Source: Linnemannia hyalina (taxonomy: Eukaryota; Mortierellomycota; Mortierellomycetes; Mortierellales; Mortierellaceae). From it: a stretch of DNA of 64,000 nt. The stretch lies in contig JAHRHY010000021.1 of assembly GCA_019671135.1 (NCBI GenBank), forward strand, positions 744,001-808,000, read 5' to 3'. The position numbers and the translations under genes are program-made. The notes under the pieces are model-generated. The model ran no database searches. It had not been told where the DNA came from and saw only the letters and a program-made list of their open reading frames with translations. Positions 55,737 through 64,000 of this stretch are shown here, piece after piece (position 1 is the first letter of the stretch; each line of letters starts with the position of its first letter).

Positions 55737-56060
55737 TCACTTTGTTGTGATGGATGCCTGTGATGACAAGTTCCTAGTTGCCCAAAACTCAGCGCCGTTA
55801 TTAAGTCGCCATGCATCGCATTGAGAGCTAAATACTGTCCGCACCCTTTGTGGTATCAGGCTTGTAAAGGCATTATAGGCGTCTTGCTCAGACCAATAGC
55901 TGAACTTGTGCACAAATTCAAGAAAGCCGACTTCCTCCCCGCGTTTCGCCTTACGATTATACCAGTCGAGGGCAGATACATCGCTGGACACACACGAGCC
56001 TAAGCTGACACTGCCAGCATCGTTGGTATCGCTGTTATCGAAGGTCTTGCGTGAATTCAT
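55737..56060 (-). CDS. Hypothetical frame, 107 aa, doubtful
   Basis: From ATG 56060 the frame runs to a stop at 55737. The translation has balanced composition with an aromatic, charged middle (FVHKFSYWSEQDAYNAFTS). No family recognised. It could be a domesticated or decayed Gag-like piece linked to the neighbouring LTR, or one exon of a larger broken gene. Confidence 0.3.
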   Translation of the reverse strand: MNSRKTFDNSDTNDAGSVSLGSCVSSDVSALDWYNRKAKRGEEVGFLEFVHKFSYWSEQDAYNAFTSLIPQRVRTVFSSQCDAWRLNNGAEFWATRNLSSQASITTK

Positions 56061-56182
56061 GATAGTCTTCTTTACTTCAGCCAACAGTTGAGTCTAAATG
56101 ATACATTGAGAAAATGGAACAAAGGTTAGCATACCTTAAAAGACCATATACAAATGCCGCCTCTGACGTGTACTGAGTAGGT

Positions 56183-56404
56183 TTCGCTGAGGATGTGAAC
56201 AAAAGAAACGATGAACAAAAGAAAGAGTGGATAAAAAAAAGGAAACACGCTCCTCGTTCTGCCTCCCTGCCGCATACTAAACAGGGTTCGCTGAACAAGG
56301 TTCACTAAACAGGATTCGCTGAGGAAGTGAATAAAAGAAAGAATGAACAAAAGAAAGAGAGGATAAAAGAAAAGAAACATTCTCCTCTTTCTGCTTCCCT
56401 GCCG
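56183..56404. repeat. 90-bp direct repeat, two copies
   Basis: Segments at 56183-56272 and 56315-56404 both run from TTCGCTGAGGA to CTCCCTGCCG-type ends with about ten differences. Between them, further short copies of a GGTTCGCTGAACA-like motif occur. AG-rich on the plus strand. Confidence 0.8.
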
Positions 56405-56893
56405 TCTCCCTCACTGAGGTTGTAGCTAGAGTTAAAGAAACGGGGTCAGATGACATGGTGATTCTATGCAGTCATAGTTATTCGATAAAGTGTGAGTGAG
56501 TGAGAGTGAGAGTGAAAGAGAGAGAGAGAGAGTGATGGTGAGGGAACAAAAAAGAGCAGTGAAAAAGGAGTGAGAGTAAGAAGAGATGAAGAGAGGGATC
56601 AATAACAGGCCAGGGTGTTGGAAAGATGATGAAGAAAGGGCGTGGGAATGGTGAACGATGATGAAAGAACCCTTTTCACAATTCCAAGGAAACAGCTGGG
56701 CGCGAGAATTACGTCACCGAAGTGAGTAAATCGCCCGCCCTCCCCAACTCGACCAATGTGCGCATTAAATACTATAGTGGATTTCACGCAAAATTATCAA
56801 AACCTATGCACAAGACCATCAATATGACTGCAGCGTTAAACAATTTTTAATTGACATTATGTCAGTTTTGAATACTGTATATATTACAATACT
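56405..56893. other. Intergenic, GA-rich
   Basis: Short GAGTGA/GA repeats at 56490-56560. 3' flank of the acetyltransferase gene. No gene recognised. Confidence 0.55.
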
Positions 56894-57691
56894 CTACTTG
56901 GGATCCCTTCTCATGTAGGGCCAGAAGTAAGTCCCCCACTCCTTCTCGGATCCATCCTCCTGCTTCCACTTGACTCCTTGTGCGTAATCATCCAACTTCA
57001 ACTCGAGTCGTCCAACCTCCACAAACCCGGCCTTTGCATACGCCTGCAACGCCCCCATGGAAGAACTGACCCAGCAATAGACTTGATCCTCATCCACAAT
57101 GTCCGTGGCCCATCTCATCAAAGCAGATCCAACCCCTTGACCCTGATACGCAGACGCAACATTCCACCCGTTGATGAATCGACATTGACACCCAACGGGC
57201 ATCAACAGCTCACAGTAATGATTCATGGCTTGATTTGTCGTCTCTGCTAGTTCCTTGATAGTCAGCTTTTCACTCTCGGGTGCTTGAATCGGTGCAGGAG
57301 GTGGGGCCAACTTGACGGCAGAGGATGACTTGGGAAGGGCATCCCTGGCGGCAACGCGGGCGACTTCTTCTTCAGGGGTGGCATCAGGCGTCGGGTATCC
57401 TCGTTTGGCCAACATGATGAATCCAATTACCTCGCCTTCACCCTCGAGTCCCTTTCGAGCCACTCGAATGTCGATCCGGGGGTTGGTAAAGAGAGAGGGC
57501 AGATGCTCTCTAGATCCTTCACGATGCCAATCCTTGCCTTTCCAAACGGCCTGCAACAAAGTGTGCGTATCATCGCAGAAGGCGTCGCCAGAGATGTCGG
57601 CCATCGCGTCCGCGTCTTCGACAGTCGCTGGGACAATCTTGAAAGGCGTCTTTGTCCGTGGGGTGGATTCTACTGTTGCTGGCACGGTCAT
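56894..57691 (-). CDS. GNAT-family N-acetyltransferase (265 aa)
   Basis: Intronless frame from ATG 57691. The N-terminus FKIVPATVEDADAMADISGDAF is the usual first strand and helix of GNAT proteins. Motif A is ASAYQGQGVGSALMRWATDI, holding the Q-x-x-G-x-G acetyl-CoA pyrophosphate loop (about 188-200). Motif B follows with VYCWVSSSMGALQAYAKAGFVEVGRLEL. An insert of about 60 residues rich in A, P and E separates the N-terminal part from motif A. The fold transfers acetyl from acetyl-CoA to an amine; substrate unknown. The tail WGTYFWPYMRRDPK resembles fungal GNATs of unknown substrate. Confidence 0.88.
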   Translation of the reverse strand: MTVPATVESTPRTKTPFKIVPATVEDADAMADISGDAFCDDTHTLLQAVWKGKDWHREGSREHLPSLFTNPRIDIRVARKGLEGEGEVIGFIMLAKRGYPTPDATPEEEVARVAARDALPKSSSAVKLAPPPAPIQAPESEKLTIKELAETTNQAMNHYCELLMPVGCQCRFINGWNVASAYQGQGVGSALMRWATDIVDEDQVYCWVSSSMGALQAYAKAGFVEVGRLELKLDDYAQGVKWKQEDGSEKEWGTYFWPYMRRDPK

Positions 57692-58915
57692 GTTAAGTTC
57701 TAGAGATCGTGTGCGTTGCGCGGTCGATGGCGGTGGTGGTGGTGGTGGTAGTATGGATAAAGGTAAGGAAGAGAGAAGGAAACAGGAAAAAAAAAGAGAT
57801 TATTTAACGTGGGGAAAAGATGGTCACGGACGAATTAGATGCGAAAAAGAGGGTTTGGCACGCTGTCCTATTGGAGCCAATGGAGCGCTTTTCTCTTCAG
57901 GCGGACGGCTCACCACTTGCGCTTGCAATGAATTGTTCGGCTTTCTTGCTGCCCCACTCAGGGCCTAGATCTATCCCGACCTGTTGTTTAGAGCACAGAC
58001 TGACTAGAGGAAAGTGGAAAAACACGACGCGTAAGCTTTATTTATAAATAGTCATATATGGGATGATGTGCAGACGATTCGGATAATTGACCTACAAAAA
58101 GTGCTGAGTTGGTCTATATGGGCTTGGATTGTCTGAGTTAGTATTTATTTGTTTTGCCCTATAAAAAAAGGGAGCAAAGTAGCCTTTGCTCCCGGTTGCC
58201 TTTTTCCCTTACGATTCCTTCTAGAACACTTCGTTGATCTCACAGAACCCTTTTTACTCTGCCCGATATCCCCTTTGCAGTCGCCTTTCAGCAGGTCGTC
58301 GACGCCTTAATACCGATTGCCTATGCTGATATTATTGTTGCTGGATACCCAGACCCAATTGTACTGCAGGTCTTCCCATATATTCTTTTGCAATAACACC
58401 TTACCCATTCATCGCGCTTTTCAAGCCATCCTCAACTGATCGATAGTCTGGAACAAACCCGGCAAGCTTTTTTCCGTTCTTCGACAAGCTCCCTAACGGC
58501 TGCCTGTCGATATCCTTTCCTGGTCTTTGCTGCTCTCGTCGTTCCGTTGGCTTTTGCTATCCCACGAGGTATACAAGATTCTTGTCTCTTTTGAGTGGAC
58601 TTGTATGATTTTGGCAGCCCATCCTGAGGCCTTCATTGATGATTGGGAAACCCTTCCTCTTCTTTTTATCGCCTGCCCTCGAGTCTCTTCTGGACTCTCA
58701 GTTAGGCGACCTTGTTCCCTTTCCCAGATAGAATCTCCTTCCTGCCTTGTTTTACTGATTAGATCCTATTCCCCTCTTGCTGTTGATATAGCATCGCCAA
58801 GAAGCTGCGCTTCATCGTGAACTACTAGAAGTAGAGTGTCGGAATCTTGACTTTTGCATCCTTTTTCATCACTGCGCCTTTCCCACTCCCTACCACTTCA
58901 TTTTTCATCCTTTGC

Positions 58916-58962
<47 letters not shown>

Positions 58963-59339
58963 TTCTTACCTCCTTGCCTCTTTCCCCTCCCTATTCGCGC
59001 TCGCCCCCCTTTGTCGACTTTACAGCCCTTGCGCCTCTCGCGTGTCTCGCGTCGCTCTTGTTCCTCGCCAGAGCCACCAGGATCATGGGCTCTTTCTTTT
59101 TATTAGGGGAAGGTGTGGTAGTATCGTTGACTGTTCTCTTACTTCGCATCCGCTCTTCACAACAGCCGCACCTCCACTCGCCCTAACAACCACGCCTCCT
59201 AGATATTAGTATAAATACCTTTCTCTCCCTGTATAATAAACACCATTCGTTTCTAACCTTTCCTCTTGTCCCTACTACTCTCTTATCCTTTCTCTCGTTC
59301 TGGTCTCTCTCTGTTCCCTGTTTGTATCCCCTTGCTCTG
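57692..59339. other. Intergenic, relics and CT microsatellite
   Basis: No supported gene. Scattered open pieces between 58230 and 58820 (for example FAVAFQQVVDALIPIAYADII) may be relics of a coding element but are full of stops. A (CT)n run lies at 58919-58952. At 59200-59260 a TATAAATA and an AATAAA signal occur close together, resembling the sequence near 54555-54600. Confidence 0.4.
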
Positions 59340-60320
59340 TTGCTGTTACAAAATGGCCTTCAACAACTCACTCAAGGACATTCCATTAGAGAGGTGGCCA
59401 ACTCAGTCAGGATCTCGCTCGGATCTGCCATCAACATCCGCAACGAGCACAAGAAGGACATTCCTCCTCCAAGCAGAGGCCAACCTAACAAGATCTCCCT
59501 CGAGAGGAAGAGAGTCCTCGCCCGCAATTATAACGCCGGTCAACTGAAAACACTCCTCGACGGCCAGCGGTTCATTCAAGAGAGGAATCGAGTTCAAGCG
59601 CATGCTCTAACGGTGGAGCAGAATCAGCGACAGAAAGGAATCAGAGCATACGCCCAACAAAAAAGGCCTGATCTCAAACCGCACCATGTGCAGGAACGGT
59701 ACCGATATACACAGGAGCACGTTCACTGGACGGTAGATCACTGGAAGCAGGTAATGTTCTCTGATGAGAGCATCATCAGTCGCGTCGGGTCCTTTGGTAG
59801 GAAGCACTACTACAGCAACAGCAAACACAAACGTTTGCAATTTCATCAGATCCGACCAATGCAGTAAGATTGTAGAGGCAAGATGATGGTCTAGGGTTGC
59901 ATCAAATATTTCAGCATAGGAGGCCTTAGCAGGATCCATGGGACGTTGAATGCGGAATTCTTCCTCACCGTCCTCTGAATGGATCCCGCGGAATCGATCT
60001 TTCAGCATGACAACTCCCGAGTGCATACAGCAACCTTGATAAAGGAATGATTGGCCCAGCAGGAGCTCACTGTTCTCGAGTTGCCAGCCAGCTCTCTGGA
60101 CCTCAATATCATCGAGTTAAATAAAACGACAACTCAGCCAGGACGAACAGGAAGAAGCATGGACGAGCTCTGGGAACGCGTACAGGATATTTGGGCCGAT
60201 ATTCTACCGGAATACCTGCATGAGCTGTACGAGAGCATGCCCAGACGCATATATGCGTTGCTCAGAAAAAGAGGAGGCCATAGATTATTAAGGTGCCTTG
60301 CTCCTTGCTGGACACCATAA
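59340..60320 (+). pseudogene. Second Tc1-like transposase, decayed
   Basis: The N-terminal helix-turn-helix (GLQQLTQGHSIREVANSVRIS) and catalytic part (HWTVDHWKQVMFSDESIIS, GRKHYYSNSK) read in one frame to about 59867. The rest is in other frames: QHDNSRVHTA with the second Asp near 60005, then SSLDLNIIEL with the third acidic residue near 60105, then RVQDIWADILPEYLHELYESMPRR. At least two frameshifts or stops make it inactive. It is the same family as the element at 51399-52912 but clearly diverged. I could not find matching terminal repeats. Confidence 0.82.
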
Positions 60321-60521
60321 ACGTTTTGATTCAGATTCTTGACATAAATGATCATTAATGCGTTTAGAATTCGGATCAACTTTTCGTGATGATGTCATTT
60401 CCGAAACGGGCTTATGAATGCCTGAGAGGGATCGGGGGGATGAAAGTAACAGAGCATCTCCAAAAAAAAGTCGAAATCGCAAAAAAGATTGATCACTTTT
60501 GCGACCCCTCCATGTGCAGAG

Positions 60522-60998
60522 GATATAAAAAAGCATATAAAAAATATCCAAAGCCCAAGGAACGGAGTGTTGACTTCCATAACTGACATATCTCTTCATA
60601 GTGGGCAACAGAACACAGAATAAAATAGCAATAGACAGCACAAGATTTTTTAAAATGTAATCTCTCCCCTGTATTTCGCCCCAAAGATACAGCTGAGAGT
60701 ACAAGTGCTTTAGATGATCACATACAAGAACTACTCTGCTGAATCTTGCAGTGAGGGGTACAGTTTAATAGTAGATGGAGACATTCAAGAGATTGGTGTG
60801 CAAAAAATAAGAAGACTTTGTTGTTTGAAGAATATCATGGTGTTTAGTAGGATAGTTAAACAAAAAATGTTACAATGGTTGTCTTATATGCTTGGTATCA
60901 TATATACGTTCTCATCTCATAGTCGCTATGGATATCGTCGAGATCTACAGAGGTGTAACAAACACCATATGATAATTTGGACGTGAAAGGCCTCCTTT
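60522..60998 (+). repeat. Dispersed 475-bp repeat, copy A
   Basis: Inverted relative to copy B at 46750-47228. Homology begins at GATATAAAAAAGCATATAAA and ends at AAAGGCCTCCT. An open frame at 60714-60986 (90 aa) includes IQEIGVQKIRRL and LQRCNKHHMII, similar to the translation of copy B. No transposase motif recognised. Confidence 0.8.
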
Positions 60999-61478
60999 GT
61001 CGAGCACTTTACTTCGTAGCCACGGATCCTTACTTCAAGAATTCAATCCGGGATCGTATGGACGACTCGACCTCGGCCTCCAATCACGGATGCATGTTTG
61101 TACAGTTCATGATGATCGGTTTCCGCTAGACGTTCACTTCACGACCTCTGAGTGGCCGCACCAGCCTCCCATCTCTGAGATGTATGCCGCTCTCGCTGGT
61201 AAGGTAGAGATTGTTGGTGGGAGGGAACCTGGACTCGAACAAGGCACGACCCACATCAATATGTCAACCAAGAGCACGAAGTGAAGTCAGATGTTCTACT
61301 ACAGGACGACACTGTTTTTCTTCGTTCGTGATAATTTTTATTGTGATTGCCAGACTGCCGTGTTGAAAACAGTGTGGACAAGCATTGGGTCCGGGGAATG
61401 GGAGAGAATTCGAAAAATATGTGGGGACCACGACAAATGGAGTAAGGAAACCCCGAAGAGGGAGGAAAGTGTAGCCCT
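60999..61478. other. Intergenic after repeat copy A
   Basis: A stretch with plausible coding composition (GLLCRALYFVATDPYFKNSI, about 60990-61050) continues from the repeat but stops at about 61128. It may belong to the same unknown element. Nothing else recognised. Confidence 0.35.
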
Positions 61479-61913
61479 CTAAGGGGACCAGTCAACACGG
61501 GTCTTACCCTTGACCTCAAAGTCGCCTTGGCCAGCTCGACCGGTGATGGTGGCGCCACTTTTTTCCCACTTGAGGACGACCTCGCCTCGGCCAATCCTGC
61601 CGGAGAAAGGGCCTTCAAAATCTGTGGGATGATTCAGTGTGTAAATTACGGGATCGATCAGCAATTCATCTAAAGGAAGCTTCTCATCGAGTTCTCCCTT
61701 GATATTCCAGTAAGTGTTTCCGTGGATTCGTCCTTGGAGCCGATTCTGGTCAAAGAAAACCCAGCCAGGGATTCGTTCCTGCAGGTCATAGTAGGCGGGG
61801 CGGCCAAACAGGCGTCCACGGTGAGAGATCTTGTCCTCGCAGAAGGACTCTTGACCGGCAAGGGAGGCGGCAGGGAGCACAGCGGCCAGCAGGCACACAA
61901 GGAAGAGACGCAT
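61479..61913 (-). CDS. Secreted protein, 144 aa, unknown function
   Basis: Intronless. The signal peptide MRLFLVCLLAAVLPAASLAG is followed by a mature region of about 124 residues. It has one Cys (SFCEDK) and a repeated pattern of short beta-like segments with G and basic residues (GRLFGRPAYYDLQERIPGWV, LQGRIHGNTYWNIKGEL, FSGRIGRGEVVLKWEKSG, TGRAGQGDFEVKGKT). The recurring GR-x-(F/I)-G element suggests three or four copies of a small beta motif. No family recognised. The hydrophobic leader and absence of other membrane segments imply secretion. Confidence 0.7.
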   Translation of the reverse strand: MRLFLVCLLAAVLPAASLAGQESFCEDKISHRGRLFGRPAYYDLQERIPGWVFFDQNRLQGRIHGNTYWNIKGELDEKLPLDELLIDPVIYTLNHPTDFEGPFSGRIGRGEVVLKWEKSGATITGRAGQGDFEVKGKTRVDWSP

Positions 61914-62224
61914 TCTGGGGATAGTTTGAGGATGTGGACTTGGTAGGTAAAGGAAAACGTATGAGTGTTGCGTAAAGATACAGCGGCATGTTTAGTGTGA
62001 TGGTGTATTCTGAGAAAGGCGATCATGAAAAAGCTGGAACATATGGTTACCGACTAATGTTTGGGCTCTGAGTGCGACGGTTCTTGTGCAAGTTGTTGTG
62101 GAAATGGGATCTTGAAGTAGATTTATTTGGTGGGTGCTCTTTAGGTGCGGCCACTTTTTATACATATTACAGTCCCTCTCAGGACAAAAAAAAAAGAATT
62201 GCTAACGCCTTTTAATTTTTCATG
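61914..62224. promoter_or_regulatory. Upstream region of the 144-aa secreted protein gene
   Basis: About 300 bp without a gene. An A10 run lies near 62187-62196. No TATA box stands out. Confidence 0.35.
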
Positions 62225-62790
62225 TGCTTTGCATATCTTCTTTGCTACTCATGCTCTTGCATCCTCCCATGCCCCTGTATTTTGCTAATGCGCCATGGTT
62301 TTCATGACTCAAACCCTAGCACGTCCCCATGCCCCACGCCGTTTTCCTCTCTTCCTTTTCTTTGTTCGCTACTCACACTTGCACGTTCCCATGCCTCTTT
62401 TTTCTCTTCCTGCGCTGTGCATACATTATTTTTTCTTATTCGCCACCCATTCCCTTTTACTCTCTTCCTTTGTTCGCTACTCACGCCATGCACATTCCCA
62501 TGCCCCTTTTTTCTCTTCATGCGCTGTGCATACATAATTTTCTCTTTTTTCTTTTTCGCCACCCATGCCCTTGTCCTCTCTTCCTTTTCTTTGTTCGCTA
62601 CTCACGCCATGCACGTTCCCATGCCCCTTTTTATTCTTCATGCGCTGTGCATACATAACTTTTCTTTTCGCCACCCATGCCCTTTTCCTCTCTTCCTTTT
62701 TCTTAGTTTGCTACCTACGCCTTCGCAGACTCCCATGCCCCTTTTCACTCTATGCATTGTGCATACATCCTTTCTCTCGATACCACTTTC
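62225..62790 (+). repeat. CATGCACRTTCCCATGCCCC minisatellite, main array
   Basis: About five imperfect units of 108-120 bp. Each contains TTTGTTCGCTACTCACGCC, CATGCACATTCCCATGCCCC, CTTCATGCGCTGTGCATACAT and CGCCACCCATGCCC. GCTGTGCATACAT-type landmarks recur near 62415, 62523, 62643 and 62756. Plus-strand open frames here are translations of the repeat. A related small locus lies at 49965-50105. Confidence 0.9.
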
Positions 62791-62853
62791 CGATAAGTTC
62801 CACTCCCGTTTTCTTTCCGCGCTATAGTACTTTCCTATGACGCCATTCTCTAT

Positions 62854-62923
62854 TACCCAGGGATAACTGGCTTGTGGCAGCCAAGCGTTCATAGCGACGT
62901 TGCTTTTTGATCCTTCGATGTCG
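62854..62923 (+). pseudogene. Fragment of 25S rRNA (domain V, peptidyl-transferase region)
   Basis: AGGGATAACTGGCTTGTGGC and the following GCGTTCATAGCGAC and TTGCTTTTTGATCCTTCGAT match the highly conserved eukaryotic large-subunit rRNA segment, with only a few changes from the yeast sequence as I remember it. The match covers about 70 bp and then stops abruptly in unrelated DNA, so it is an inserted fragment and not an rRNA gene. Confidence 0.85.
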
Positions 62924-63709
62924 TGGGTGCGTCGCCGCTGTTTGTTCATCTGCTGGATAACCTAAAGAGTTTGTACAAGATATTGTGCTTCTACCTCTAC
63001 CTTTGCCTATCTACTCTCTGCCTTCGTGCCTTCTTACCCTTTTCTGGCTTTCTGTTCTTCTATAGTCATATTCTAGGCTTTTGTTCATGTCATATCCTGC
63101 TTTTGTCGTAACATTTAAACACTGCTCCTTTTGCACTTTACATCCCTCGGCTAACAATACAACTATTTTCTGTTTTACTACCCTCATTTTATCCTATCTG
63201 TTCTTCCTGCATCCACACTTACACTTCATTCTGTTTGGCCTCAATTCCTCGCACACTCCTCGATTTTATTATCTTTGTTTTGAACTATCTCACACCTTCC
63301 TTGCACCACTGGGCACTAAATTTAGTTCTACGAATTTACAAAATCGAAGGACTTCTGATCTCCCATTTCTATTCCATTCATTGTCCTGAGCGTCTGTGCA
63401 TAATGAATGTTAGAGTGTTTTTTTTTGCGAATCATCGAAGCAAGAGTGCAAGGGAATGATTAGAAAGAAAAACTTGACAAGAGCATTAAACATGTCTCCG
63501 ACGAAAACACCTAGTAGGATACTTTCGAAATATGGGATGTATGACCGGAATGTCATTTGAAGGATCTGTATATTCCTGCCTTCCAAGCAGTTACATAGAC
63601 ATGGGTTTTCCTGATCCGAAAAACGGTCTTTTGGAAGGAGTAAGTTTAAGCGGCCTTGGGCGATACAATTCTGGAAGTTTTCTGTCGTCCTTTGCATGCC
63701 TAGGTGGCG
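62924..63709. other. Intergenic, no recognised feature
   Basis: T- and C-rich on the plus strand. Short frames only. The minus-strand frame 63697-63410 is AT-rich and without family resemblance. Confidence 0.45.
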
Positions 63710-64000
63710 TTAGAGTATACCGTTCTGTTTCAGCTTCATCCAGTATGGCCTAGGTGTATAATCAAACACTAATCAGCGACATACTACGCGACCAGCACAT
63801 GGGTATCCATAATTATAAGGTAACACATCGGATATTAACTACCTTGAAAGCATTGAGCAACTGAACACAGGCACAATATTCCCGATGTCATATTGGTCCA
63901 TCCGCAAGTAAGCGGTATGGACGTCCAGCCACACATAGATACCATCTTGGAAGGAGAGCTGGTAAAATGTCATCTGAAAACCTAATGTTGGTCCAAATGA
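63710..64000 (-). CDS. C-terminal end of an unknown gene cut by the window edge
   Basis: A minus-strand open exon enters at 64000 (FGPTLGFQMTFYQLSFQDGI and VWLDVHTAYLRMDQYDIGN) and reaches a possible donor AG/GTAGTT at 63843/63842. A short terminal exon candidate, 63749-63710, keeps the phase and ends in TAA. Only the first exon is well supported by composition. Family not recognised. Confidence 0.4.

Noticed and set aside
62225..62827. 201-aa frame of repeated F/S/C-rich segments that looks like a multi-pass membrane protein
   Set aside because: It is the translation of the 108-120-bp minisatellite, with equally long frames in the other phases.

Overview
The window looks like nuclear DNA of an early-diverging filamentous fungus, most likely Mortierellomycota. 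This is an inference from gene content: intron-rich genes with short GT-AG introns, a canonical RAC1, an Rpd3S-type double-PHD protein, a UBXN4-like protein, EMC7, ALG10, SHY1, ATG4, F-box/LRR genes and decayed Tc1-like, LTR and non-LTR elements. I had no database. Every exon model was built by hand from splice signals and reading-frame phase.

The left two thirds (about 1-45.7 kb) is a conserved housekeeping compartment. In order it holds tRNA-Ser(AGA); an RCO1-like chromatin reader (+); poorly resolved minus-strand exons; a PARG-like macrodomain protein with an N-terminal membrane anchor and acidic repeats (+); a 597-aa protein of unknown family (-); a UBXN4-like thioredoxin/UBX protein (-) divergent from SHY1/SURF1 (+); ALG10 (-) divergent from RAC1 (+); EMC7 (-); a predicted 1715-aa ATG4 protease (-) divergent from an F-box protein with a frameshift (+); and methylmalonate-semialdehyde dehydrogenase (-) divergent from glutamate decarboxylase (+). 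Several of these act at the ER or in proteostasis (UBXN4, ALG10, EMC7, ATG4). I see no sign of co-regulation beyond shared divergent promoters.

The right third (about 45.7-64 kb) is an accessory, repeat-rich compartment. It contains a 475-bp repeat present in two inverted copies; a minisatellite found at two loci; a non-LTR reverse-transcriptase tail abutted by a MITE; a complete but decayed Tc1-like element with TIRs and TA target duplication; a second Tc1-like transposase; a solo LTR with a 5-bp target duplication beside a truncated paralogue of the 597-aa gene; and a 70-bp fragment of 25S rRNA. Scattered among these are small intronless genes: a 180-aa protein, an 84-aa six-cysteine secreted peptide, a GNAT acetyltransferase and a 144-aa secreted protein. 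A gene truncated by the window edge lies at the right end.

No CRISPR-like or clearly new multi-gene system is visible. The most unusual items are the oversized ATG4, the PARG-like protein with a changed catalytic dyad, a pair of tRNA-like elements with apparently compensating stems, and the 597-aa family with its broken relative.
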